From: Pseudanabaena sp. FACHB-2040 | GTDB lineage: Bacteria > Cyanobacteriota > Cyanobacteriia > Phormidesmidales > Phormidesmidaceae | Direction: 5' to 3' | Length of the DNA stretch: 64,000 nucleotides | Assembly (NCBI RefSeq): GCF_014696715.1 | Contig: NZ_JACJQO010000006.1 | Coordinates: forward strand, 1-64,000 | Shown: positions 36,446 through 45,005 of the stretch, piece after piece | Numbering within the stretch: position 1 is the stretch's first letter | Layout: each line of letters starts with the position of its first letter | Notes under the pieces: generated by a model | The model's input: only the letters and a program-made list of their open reading frames with translations | What the model was told of the DNA's origin: nothing | Database searches by the model: none | Made by a program: the position numbers and the translations under genes

Positions 36446-37957
36446 ATGCCAAGAGACCTGCGCGGATTTCTCAAGCTGCTTGAAGAGCGCGGCCAGCTGA
36501 GACGAATCAGCGCCCCAGTAGACCCCGATCTAGAGGTAGCCGAAATTGCCAATCGGCTCCTGCTAGCAGGCGGACCCGCCCTGCTGTTTGAAAATGTCAA
36601 AGGCTCAGATATGCCCCTAGCTATCAACGTGATGGGCACCGTCGAACGGGTTTGTTGGGCAATGAACATGAACCAGCCCGCCGAACTCGAAACCCTGGGG
36701 CAAAAGCTGGCGCTGCTGTATCAACCCCGTCCGCCCAAGAAGTTTTCTCAGGCCGTAGACCTGGGCAAGGCTCTATTCGACGTCATTAAGGCCAAACCTC
36801 TGCGGGACTTTCTGCCCCCCTGTCATCAGGTAGTGCTCAAAGATGAGGCGGTTGACTTCACGCGCTTGCCCCTGCTCAGGGTGTATTCCGGAGATGCCGG
36901 TAAGGTCTTGACTCTGGGCCTGATGATCACCAAAGACCCAGAAAACGGTATTCCCAACATTGGGGTTTACCGGCTGCAGCTGCAGTCTAAAAACACCATG
37001 ACCGTACAGTGGCTCTCAGTCAGAGGCTGCAGCCGTCACCTGCGAAAAGCCGCTGAGCGGGGTCAAAAGCTAGAGGTTGCCATTGCTCTGGGTGTCGATC
37101 CACTGCTGATTATGGCCGCAGCTACGCCCCTGCCTGTAGACATGTCTGAGTGGCTGTTTGCCGGTCTTTATGGTGGCCAGGGCATCCGTCTAGCCAAGTG
37201 CAAAACGGTGGATTTAGAAGTTCCGGCAGACTCAGAGATCGTGCTAGAAGGCACCATTACGCCGGGTGAGACTGCTGTAGATGGCCCAGCAGGCGATCAC
37301 ATCGGTTATTACGGTGGGGTCAACGAACAGGCCCCCCTGATTCGCTTCCACTGCCTAACCCACCGCAAAGACCCCATCTATATGACTACCTTCAGCGGTC
37401 GGCCTCCTAAAGAAGACGCCATGATGGCAATTGCCCTCAACCGTGTTTACACCCCGATTCTGCGGCAGCAGGTGCCTGAAATTCAGGATTTTTTCCTGCC
37501 AATGGAGGGGTTGAGCTACAAAGCTGCTGTTTTGTCTATCGAAAAAGCCTATCCGGGGCAGGCTAAGCGCGCGGCTCTAGCCTTTTGGTCAGCGCTGCCT
37601 CAGTTTAACTACACCAAGTTTGTGATTGTAGTAGACAAGGAGATCAACATCCGCGACCCACGTCAGGTAATGTGGGCGGTCACATCCAAAGTGGATCCGG
37701 TGCGGGATGTGTTTATCCTGCCAAACAATCCCTTTGACCGGCTAGATTTCGCCACCGAAAAACCCGGACTGGGCAGCCGTATGGGAATTGATGCAACAAC
37801 CAAGGTCTTTCCGGAAACCGATCGTCCTTGGAGTGAGGAGTTAAAGCCCGATCCAGATACGGCCAATCGGGTGAATCAACGCTGGGCTGAGTATGGGCTG
37901 GCAGATCTAAAGCTAGGGGATGTCGACGCTAACCTATTTGGCTACGATATTCGCTAA
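36446..37957 (+). CDS. UbiD family decarboxylase
   Basis: This is a 503-residue prenylated-FMN-dependent decarboxylase. I start it at ATG 36446 (MPRDLRGFLKLLEERGQL); a TTG 9 bases upstream gives the longer form. Family landmarks: IRFHCLTHRKDPIY, TVDGPAGDHIGYYGG and the glutamates of PFDRLDF..E active-site region. In cyanobacteria this family is linked to plastoquinone biosynthesis (decarboxylation of 4-hydroxy-3-polyprenylbenzoate), but no other quinone gene is near. The UbiX flavin prenyltransferase needed to make its cofactor is not in the window. Confidence 0.92.
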   Translation: MPRDLRGFLKLLEERGQLRRISAPVDPDLEVAEIANRLLLAGGPALLFENVKGSDMPLAINVMGTVERVCWAMNMNQPAELETLGQKLALLYQPRPPKKFSQAVDLGKALFDVIKAKPLRDFLPPCHQVVLKDEAVDFTRLPLLRVYSGDAGKVLTLGLMITKDPENGIPNIGVYRLQLQSKNTMTVQWLSVRGCSRHLRKAAERGQKLEVAIALGVDPLLIMAAATPLPVDMSEWLFAGLYGGQGIRLAKCKTVDLEVPADSEIVLEGTITPGETAVDGPAGDHIGYYGGVNEQAPLIRFHCLTHRKDPIYMTTFSGRPPKEDAMMAIALNRVYTPILRQQVPEIQDFFLPMEGLSYKAAVLSIEKAYPGQAKRAALAFWSALPQFNYTKFVIVVDKEINIRDPRQVMWAVTSKVDPVRDVFILPNNPFDRLDFATEKPGLGSRMGIDATTKVFPETDRPWSEELKPDPDTANRVNQRWAEYGLADLKLGDVDANLFGYDIR

Positions 37958-38146
37958 AACCAGTCAATATAAAGCCAGTAAACAAGCCAGTAAACACAGC
38001 GGGATGACCGGTTTTCAAACTAAATACTACGGGAGAGATAGAGCTGTTCTCTCTATTGGTAGTCATAGAATGCAGAAGCCGTCCGTTACAGTTAATTTAT
38101 CGAATCGCACTTCTCAAGTGTTTCGCAAGTAACGGAGACCTACTTC

Positions 38147-38419
38147 ATGAATATTCTGGCTTGGATCGTTTTAGGTTTGATTGCTGGTGCTATTGCTAAA
38201 GCTATTTACCCCGGTCGTCAGGGTGGTGGCATTCTAGGCACCCTGATTCTGGGTATCATCGGTGCTTTTGTGGGAGGCTCGCTGTACAGCCTGTTGACCA
38301 CAGGAACGTTTGCTCTAACTGCAACTGGTTTGAGCATCGGCGGTATCGTCGTAGCTATTTTGGGTGCTATTGTAGCCCTGTTCATTTACTATGCTGTGAC
38401 CAGCCGCAGTGCTGCTTAA
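38147..38419 (+). CDS. GlsB/YeaQ/YmgE family membrane stress protein
   Basis: This is a 90-residue protein with three glycine-rich transmembrane helices and a terminal polar tail. NILAWIVLGLIAGAIAKAIY and GGILGTLILGIIGAFVGG are the characteristic segments of GlsB/YeaQ/YmgE proteins, small envelope proteins of unknown molecular role, often induced by stress. It is followed by a terminator at 38517. Confidence 0.9.
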   Translation: MNILAWIVLGLIAGAIAKAIYPGRQGGGILGTLILGIIGAFVGGSLYSLLTTGTFALTATGLSIGGIVVAILGAIVALFIYYAVTSRSAA

Positions 38420-38516
38420 AACACTTTGTCCCCTTGCGCCAATTAACTTGTGCAATGGTGATAGATAGAATAGGCTTTGTGATTTCAAAGCCTTCTTCAA
38501 AAAAAGAAACAGCAAG

Positions 38517-38550
38517 AGCTGCCTTTACCAAACGAGTAAGGCAGCTTTTT
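38517..38550 (+). terminator. intrinsic terminator
   Basis: AGCTGCCTTTAC pairs with GTAAGGCAGCT, seven-base loop, then TTTTT. It follows the GlsB-like gene. Confidence 0.88.
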
Positions 38551-38647
38551 GTTTGCCGGCGGTTTATCTCCATCTATCATCCCGGCAGTTTCTATTAGCT
38601 AAAATGCAGGGAAACCCTGACAATATTGCAGTTCTTCCCAAAACGCC

Positions 38648-39283
38648 ATGGCAGTCAAGCCCATTCAATACGAAATGCTCTTGTCTTTCTGCACCGAACA
38701 TCAGGGTGCGCTGGAGCTGTTGCGGCAGTATCGCCCTTACCTAGAAGCCATTCCCAGTATGCGGCGGCCCCAAGACAGTATTGTGACCCTGCCATTGCCG
38801 AATGTCCGGGTGCGAGAAGCGGCGTACCTGCAGGAGACAGCGATGCCGGTAACTGCCGGGGCGGCTGTGACGCTGCCCTGTGACGTGGCGTTCTTGATGT
38901 GCGACCCGGAGTGGAAGGTCAAAACTGGGGTTGAGATATTTGTTTTTATTCACCGGCCCAACGAAGACTTTGCTGATCTGCTAATGCGCTGGCGCAAAAC
39001 CCAGATTCTTCTCGATGGGGGGCACGAGTGGCTACTGCCCCAGCGATACCAGCATTTGCTCAGTGATGGGGCCGAATCTGCTCACCCGCTGTTTGTGGTC
39101 TTCCCGCAGACCCCAAAGCGGATTGTCCAGGGACTGCGGGGCGCAGCGCTGCCGGTGGTAGTTCACCCCTTAGATGAGGCGGCTGAGGCTTTAGAAACAT
39201 CGGATCCAGACTTAGAGCTGGATCTCATCTCGGGTCTTGAAGATATTGATGCCAGCGGCCTGGAGATTCCCGACAGCGAGTAG
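38648..39283 (+). CDS. hypothetical protein, acidic C-terminus
   Basis: This is a 211-residue protein that I do not recognise. No signal peptide or membrane segment. Features: a predicted globular N-terminal part (PIQYEMLLSFCTEHQGALEL), several Pro- and Val-rich strands, and an acidic tail (LDLISGLEDIDASGLEIPDSE). It lies upstream of the GT39-like gene on the same strand with a 76-base gap. Function unknown. Confidence 0.6.
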   Translation: MAVKPIQYEMLLSFCTEHQGALELLRQYRPYLEAIPSMRRPQDSIVTLPLPNVRVREAAYLQETAMPVTAGAAVTLPCDVAFLMCDPEWKVKTGVEIFVFIHRPNEDFADLLMRWRKTQILLDGGHEWLLPQRYQHLLSDGAESAHPLFVVFPQTPKRIVQGLRGAALPVVVHPLDEAAEALETSDPDLELDLISGLEDIDASGLEIPDSE

Positions 39284-39359
39284 GGCCTAGATAAGGAGGC
39301 ACTCGACTCTTCAATAATTTGTCCTTTAATGGACAGAGTGCTTTTGAACCAACGTACCT

Positions 39360-40976
39360 ATGCCCCTGCTGAAATCTGGGTCTTTGCTAAAATCTGGCGT
39401 GTTGCGCTGGGGTCTGCCGTTTTTGGGGGTTTTGCTGCTGCTGCGGTTGATCTTTTGGGGCAGCACCTTTCCCAACCCCGATGAGGCTTACTACTGGCTG
39501 TGGGGCCAGCACCCAGGTTTTTCGTACTACGACCATCCGCCTTTTCATGCCTGGGTGCAGGGGTTGTTTGCAGCTGTTTTGGGGCGCTCTCGACTAGCGC
39601 TGCGGCTGCCCAACCTGGTCAGCAACGGGCTATTGCTGGGCACCTACTTTCAGATCTGCCGCTACCTGTATCGCGACAGGGCAGTGAATGTATTTTGGGT
39701 CGTCGTGCTGCTGCTGGCCTCATCGCCGCTATTTTTTCTATTTCTGGCATTGGCCTGGCATGACCATTGGCTAGTCACTTTTTCTGTAATTAGTAGCTTT
39801 GCCTTTGTACGCTTCGTTGATGGCTATTTGGCTGATGGTCGGGGAGAGGGGCGTTGGCTCTATGGGGCAGCTCTGTTTTTAGGGCTGGCGGGGCTATGTA
39901 AGTACAATGCGATTTTTGTTGGGCTGGGTTTCTTGGTTGTGATTGCCCTTGATCGGCGGTTGCGATCGCTCCTACTTGACCCGCGTCTCTATGGGTCGGT
40001 TGCGATCGCACTCTTCACCCTCTCGCCTATCTTGATCTGGAACTGGCAAAACGATTTTTTCTCTTTTCGCTTTTATGCTGACCGCACAGCAGGTCAGGGC
40101 GATCTGCAAATCAATTTGCTGCAGCCACTGGTCTTTTTGCTGCTGTGCGGGCTCATTTTGGGGCCAGTTCACGCCTGGAGCTTGGGGCGGTGGGTGCAGC
40201 GGCGGTTGACGGTCAGGGAAAAGACCCCAGTGGCAGAGTCTGTATACAGTTCAGTGGCGCTGGCGATTTTTCTAGTCTCTACAGGGGCTTTTACTGCCCT
40301 CTCGCTGGTTTCAGTGGCTTACTACTACTGGAATATTCTGGCCTACCCGCTGCTGTTTCCTCTAGCTGCCGGTCATTTTTTGCCTGGGGCAACAGATCCT
40401 CCAACGCCCACACCCCTACGGCAAAAACGCCTGCTTCTGAGCGCTCAACTGATCGGCATTACCGTAGCCGGGACACTGATCTTTCACTACACCGTGGTGC
40501 CGCTGACGGCACTGATCAGTGGCGTGGTCGATCCTGACAGTGCGGCGCTGTATAGCTGGGATGCGATCGCAACTCAAGTCAAAACCCAAGCCGAGCCCCT
40601 AGACAATCCGCTGCTGCTGACCACCGACTATCGCTCTGCGGGTGCCCTGGCTTATCAGCTCAACGACCCTACGGTGATGGCGATCTCAGGGCGGCTTGAT
40701 CAGTTTGATTTCTGGTACGACCGCGACACCATGCAGGGCCGAGATGCGGTGCTGCTGGGGGAAGATTGGCACCCGATCTGCCCGATTCATCTAGCCATGT
40801 TTGAGCGCACCGATCCGCCCGAAAAGCTTGAGGTCAAGCGGCTGGGCGTGACTCTGCAAACCTACACGCTGATGAGGGGGTACGGCTTTCAGGCAGGGCC
40901 AACTGATACCTATCCACTACAGCCAGACTATCCCCTCGCGTTTACCAGTGATGGAGAAATTTGCGCCTCCAATTGA
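39360..40976 (+). CDS. membrane glycosyltransferase, GT39/ArnT-like
   Basis: This is a 538-residue, multi-helix membrane protein (about 10-12 helices). The luminal-loop motif NPDEAYYWLWGQHPGFSYYDHPP contains the DE acid pair of GT39/PMT-2-type enzymes that use polyprenyl-phosphate sugars as donors. The C-terminal 120 residues form a soluble domain. It probably transfers a sugar to a lipid or protein outside the cytoplasmic membrane; the substrate cannot be told from sequence. Confidence 0.88.
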   Translation: MPLLKSGSLLKSGVLRWGLPFLGVLLLLRLIFWGSTFPNPDEAYYWLWGQHPGFSYYDHPPFHAWVQGLFAAVLGRSRLALRLPNLVSNGLLLGTYFQICRYLYRDRAVNVFWVVVLLLASSPLFFLFLALAWHDHWLVTFSVISSFAFVRFVDGYLADGRGEGRWLYGAALFLGLAGLCKYNAIFVGLGFLVVIALDRRLRSLLLDPRLYGSVAIALFTLSPILIWNWQNDFFSFRFYADRTAGQGDLQINLLQPLVFLLLCGLILGPVHAWSLGRWVQRRLTVREKTPVAESVYSSVALAIFLVSTGAFTALSLVSVAYYYWNILAYPLLFPLAAGHFLPGATDPPTPTPLRQKRLLLSAQLIGITVAGTLIFHYTVVPLTALISGVVDPDSAALYSWDAIATQVKTQAEPLDNPLLLTTDYRSAGALAYQLNDPTVMAISGRLDQFDFWYDRDTMQGRDAVLLGEDWHPICPIHLAMFERTDPPEKLEVKRLGVTLQTYTLMRGYGFQAGPTDTYPLQPDYPLAFTSDGEICASN

Positions 40977-41030
40977 CGAACAGACCTATCGCGCTATGCG
41001 ATGAGAAGTGTTATGATAGGCAAGCTAGTT

Positions 41031-41104
41031 GGGTATGTAGCTCAGTTGGATAGAGCACCAGGTTCCGGTCCTGGGTGTCGGGGGTTCGAGTCCCTCCATA
41101 CTCG
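41031..41104 (+). tRNA. tRNA-Arg (anticodon CCG)
   Basis: A full cloverleaf is read: acceptor GGGTATG/CATACTC, D stem GCTC/GAGC, anticodon stem CCAGG/CCTGG with loop TTCCGGT and anticodon CCG (reads CGG), T stem GGGGG/CCCTC with TTCGAGT, discriminator G. CCA is not encoded. A decayed Uma2 gene starts 43 bases downstream. Confidence 0.95.
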
Positions 41105-41146
41105 TTTTCACAAATATCTTCGACAGGTAGGGTATTTGGAGGAGCA

Positions 41147-41573
41147 GTGGTTCAAACGGCTGCTCGACCGTTAACGCTGCAAGACTTTCTGCAAAGACCA
41201 AAAACTGAGCTTGCCAGCGAATTCACAACGGTCAAGCTATTCAAAAGCCCATGTCTCAAGGCGAACACAGTACATTACAAAGCGAACTGGTCAACGCCAT
41301 TAATGTAGTAGGTAACGGGCGCAGATAGCCTATGCTTTTCCTGAATTGCGCTACGTCTTTGGCGGCGCAGCGATTGTGCCAGATTTAGTATTTTGCTGGC
41401 CACAGATTTCTCGAACACCTTCAGGGCGTGTAGCAAATCGGTTTGAAGCGCACCTTGACTAGGCGATTGAGATTCTGTCTCCAGAGTAATCTCAGACCAC
41501 TGTGTTAGCTAAGCTGTTGCACTGCATAGAGCACAGCACTGAGTTAGTGTGGTTGCTCGATCCAAGTGTCTAA
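41147..41573 (+). pseudogene. decayed Uma2 family endonuclease gene
   Basis: PLTLQDFLQRPKTELASEF starts the sequence, then the expected Uma2 (DUF820) segments appear in other frames: QKPMSQGEHSTLQSELVNAI, then FPELRYVFGGAAIVPDLVF, then AIEILSPE, ending near TELVWLLDPSV. Several frameshifts and an internal stop break it. Uma2 genes are very common in cyanobacteria. It lies just behind the tRNA gene, and its stop meets the next gene's stop. Confidence 0.75.
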
Positions 41574-41761
41574 ACAATCGCCACAATCTGCTTTAGAACA
41601 TCGGGTGGGGCTTGCATAATGAACGTCTCTACCAGCTTGCCAATCAGGGCTGATTCTTCTCCTTTGGCCTGCTCCCGTAGCCCAATTAGTCTTTCAAAGT
41701 TGGCTACTGTAAGCCCAGTGTGGTCATTAACTAGCGTTATCGCTTCCCTCATATAATTCAT
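41570..41761 (-). CDS. small hypothetical protein
   Basis: This is a 63-residue protein from the ATG at 41761 (AGAGG lies 8-9 bases upstream): MNYMREAITLVNDHTGL, then LREQAKGEESALIGKLVETF. Probably helical, no family recognised. The codons and start site make it plausible but not certain. Confidence 0.45.
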   Translation of the reverse strand: MNYMREAITLVNDHTGLTVANFERLIGLREQAKGEESALIGKLVETFIMQAPPDVLKQIVAIV

Positions 41762-42329
41762 TTGAGAAACCTCTATGAATAACATTAAAATTAAAGAATC
41801 CAGGTCAGCTTTGCTTTTTATTCCGCCATCTTTACAGCTTATTCTAATTACTGAAAACCTGTTGTGTGCGTAAATAGCTGTAACAAATTGATGTACATGA
41901 GCTGAATCGCAGAATCTAAAACAAATATATACTCACTTGCATTAGTAGAGTATAAAAAGATGCAACCAATGCTCAGTATTCTAGGTTCATATTAGCAGCA
42001 CTTCTCTTAATCAATACGCTCATGAACTCGTCAGTCGTGTTTATCAGTCGTGGTTGAGCCCTAAAAGTCTTGCCAGCATATTTCAAAGTGGCAAATAGAT
42101 TTTGTGTAGCAATGATGCTCCATAGTTAATTTGCCCTACCCCCATTTCTTAAAGGGAATTATCAAAGAAGCCATACTTCACAAACCCAGGAACCTTATGA
42201 TGAGCATCTTTCGCCTCTCGAACTAAGAGGCGGGGTAATAAGAGGAACCCCTCCTAACCATAATTCGTCAATTCGTTTAGTCACTTCCTGGCATTGTTGC
42301 TGTTAATACATTTTTTCTACTGCGTTTCC
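41762..42329. other. gene-free region
   Basis: No coding sequence was seen between the small gene at 41570 and the barrel/beta-helix protein gene. No repeat or terminator stands out. Confidence 0.4.
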
Positions 42330-44936
42330 TCAAAGGCAGGTGCGGGAACTAATCTCGGTAAAGGTTGCTGGTGAGGGGGTTAAGGTCACTGCTGCCCCGC
42401 CGTTATCAAAAGACAAAGTGCTCAAGTTACTGATTTGGTAGACCAGGCTAGAGTTGTTGTTAAACTCCAGCACGGTAGCCCCAGTGTTGTTGAAAACAAC
42501 GGCGCAGGTACGGGCCGAATTGTTAGAGCTGACCTGCAAATCCGGGCTACCGCTCGCATTGTTACCAAAGGTATTTTGGCTGGCTTCAAGCAAGAGCACA
42601 TCGGCATTAGTGCTGCTGACTACAATGCCAGGGCCACCATTTCCTGTGATGATGTTACTGCCAATACCTTGAGAATCAATCTCCGGCTTGGCGACAAACT
42701 CTTGAATAGAAGAGTTGCGCGAAACGCTATCGATGCCAGCACCGCCATTGTTGATAATCTGGTTGCCGTCGATATTAAATTCCTGCTCAGCGGTTTCGTT
42801 GGCTTCGATGCGAATGCCTGCGCCAGTGTTGTTTGCGATCGCACTCTCTCGAATCTGCACCTCCTGAAACGCGGTCAGGCCTCCTCCTGGTGTGCCGCTG
42901 ACGATCTCCAGGCCCGCTGCCCCGTTGCTGCTGATAGCTGCACCCTCGATTGCCACTTCCTGGCTGCCCAACGTATTGGCCTGAATTAAGATGCCCTGCT
43001 CACGATTGCCGCTAGCACTATTGTTGACGGCGATCCCGCCACTGGTGCCAATGCTGGTGTTAACCGGGCTACTGGGGCCAATAGCAATGACCTGGTTTGG
43101 CACTTCCGCTGGAAACAGGTTGCCTGCTGCCGTTAGTTCAATGCCGACCCGGTTGTTGTCAGCCCGGTAGCCCGCAATGGTAACCTCGTTGCTGTTGAGG
43201 GTCGTTGTATTGCGAATCAAGATACCCTGACCGGAACCAGGGCTCGTTCCGGCAGCCCCAGTCACCGTATTGTCAAACAGCACCACACTGCCGCCCACGT
43301 CGTTCAAAAAAATGCCGCGTTCAGCCGGATTGGTGAGGGTATTGTTTCGCAGCTCCACATTGCGAATATTGCTGCCGGTGATGGCGTTGCCAGCGGCATT
43401 TTCTACCCGAAAGCCCGCGAGCACTGTGCGGTTGCCCAAGGTCACCCCATTTTCAATGCGGGGAAAGTTGCCGTCTCCCGAAAAGGGCAGCTCCACCACA
43501 ATGCCATCTGTGTAGTTAGCGGTGGGTGAAAAGGGCAGTCGGGCAGTGGCCGGAGCAAAGCTGGGAAAAGGCAATGCGGCCAGAAACTGTCGGGGGCCTT
43601 GAGAGAGCACCTGCACCCGCTCAGGAATGGTGAAAGCAGGGATGGTAATGTCGCTATCGCCGTTGATGTAGACTACATCGTTGCCGTCTTGCCGGGTGGT
43701 GTTGAGAGCTGACTGGACTGCGCCAAAGGGATTTTCAAAGGTGCCATCGCCACCGCCGGTTCCCAGCGTGACGTGCTGGAACCAGTAGGGCTGGTCCTCC
43801 TCCGGGTTCATCAGCGGTTGGGAAGTCTGTTCACTCGTGAAGAAAGAGTCTTCTTGGTATGCGATCGCAATTTCTGGCAGCCGTACCGTCGGTTCTCCTA
43901 AGCGAGCCCGCACAGTATCCGCTTCAGCAATAGGGCCTTGGGGCCGGATACCGGGAAAAGTCGCGCCAATGGAGAACACCAAGCGGGTGCCAAACAGGCC
44001 GTCCTCTTGAAGCGCTACCCCAGCATTAAAGTTAGGCGTAATGTTTGAGGCCAGCCGCAGCCGCCAGCCTAGATAGCTGGGAAACCCTGGAGCCCCGAGC
44101 AGATAAACACCGCCGAAGCCGCGCAGGTCGCCTTCGTCCCAATGAGCCAGCCGGTAGCCAGCCTCGGCATCAAACCCACCCAGGGCCGTTTCTGTCTGCA
44201 AAAGCCGCTGCTGCTGCCGCTGAGTTTCTAGCAGCAGCAGGTTACCCTGAAAGCGAGTAGAGGTCTGTACCCCCGTATCGACATTGATATCGTTAATCAC
44301 TCGCTGCGAGTTACCCAGAGGCAAGTAGGCATTAAAGCGAAAGTCCCAGGTCTCTCCCAAACTCTCGTAGCCAGTGCCAACCTCAAAATAGTCGTTAAAG
44401 CGAGTGCCGCGACCATCAACTGCCAGATATCCACCCCGCACCCGGTTGGCGTCGGCATTGTAGCCCCGGTAGCCTAGCAGCAAACTTCCCCCTAGATTCT
44501 CATCAGCATTAACAGCCAGCCGCCCCTCCAAAAAGCCTAAGCGCTCACCGGGTTCCTGCCACAGCGGCACAAACGCCTCGAATCGGCCCAAGGCCGGAAA
44601 ACTGCCCCCAGAGGTGGTGTATCCAGCGCCCACTCTAAGCCCAACACGAAGAAACTCTAGATCACCCTCGACAGGCTCAGCCTGAGCCAGCTCCGGGGGA
44701 AAGGCCACCCGTAGAGAGGCCGGTCGCCCCGCGGTCATTGGGCTAACAACACTGTCCTCCAGCAGCTGCAGGGAAAAGGGCTGAAAGCTGACAACGGGTT
44801 CAGCAGTGGGGGCAGCTTCAGGACGGATTGGGCTTTCTGGCAGTTGAGCGGCAGCAGGCTGCTCCTGAAGAGCCGCCAGCACCAGCGCCAGAAATAGGGG
44901 AGCCCTAAAGGCCTTAAAGAGGTGGGAGTAATTCAT
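42330..44936 (-). CDS. outer-membrane barrel plus parallel beta-helix protein (inverse-autotransporter-like)
   Basis: This is an 868-residue exported protein. A signal peptide ends at ...QPAAAQ. From about residue 95 to 350, amphipathic beta-strands of alternating aromatic pattern (LRVGLRVGAGYTTSGGSFPA, FEVGTGYESLGETWDFRFNAY) suggest an outer-membrane barrel like that of inverse autotransporters. The remainder (about 390-850) is a right-handed parallel beta-helix: repeated NAITGSNIRNVELRNNTLTN, then GNQIINNGGAGI-type turns. The layout barrel first, passenger second is that of inverse autotransporters. I start it at ATG 44936. The upstream giant gene ends 69 bases before it; both are minus-strand and likely one unit. 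Confidence 0.7.
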   Translation of the reverse strand: MNYSHLFKAFRAPLFLALVLAALQEQPAAAQLPESPIRPEAAPTAEPVVSFQPFSLQLLEDSVVSPMTAGRPASLRVAFPPELAQAEPVEGDLEFLRVGLRVGAGYTTSGGSFPALGRFEAFVPLWQEPGERLGFLEGRLAVNADENLGGSLLLGYRGYNADANRVRGGYLAVDGRGTRFNDYFEVGTGYESLGETWDFRFNAYLPLGNSQRVINDINVDTGVQTSTRFQGNLLLLETQRQQQRLLQTETALGGFDAEAGYRLAHWDEGDLRGFGGVYLLGAPGFPSYLGWRLRLASNITPNFNAGVALQEDGLFGTRLVFSIGATFPGIRPQGPIAEADTVRARLGEPTVRLPEIAIAYQEDSFFTSEQTSQPLMNPEEDQPYWFQHVTLGTGGGDGTFENPFGAVQSALNTTRQDGNDVVYINGDSDITIPAFTIPERVQVLSQGPRQFLAALPFPSFAPATARLPFSPTANYTDGIVVELPFSGDGNFPRIENGVTLGNRTVLAGFRVENAAGNAITGSNIRNVELRNNTLTNPAERGIFLNDVGGSVVLFDNTVTGAAGTSPGSGQGILIRNTTTLNSNEVTIAGYRADNNRVGIELTAAGNLFPAEVPNQVIAIGPSSPVNTSIGTSGGIAVNNSASGNREQGILIQANTLGSQEVAIEGAAISSNGAAGLEIVSGTPGGGLTAFQEVQIRESAIANNTGAGIRIEANETAEQEFNIDGNQIINNGGAGIDSVSRNSSIQEFVAKPEIDSQGIGSNIITGNGGPGIVVSSTNADVLLLEASQNTFGNNASGSPDLQVSSNNSARTCAVVFNNTGATVLEFNNNSSLVYQISNLSTLSFDNGGAAVTLTPSPATFTEISSRTCL

Positions 44937-45005
44937 GGTAGTGCCCCTTTGCCGGTAGATCTGTAAAAGGTGGGTAGATGGGTTGAGATTCAAAAAACTG
45001 CAAAT

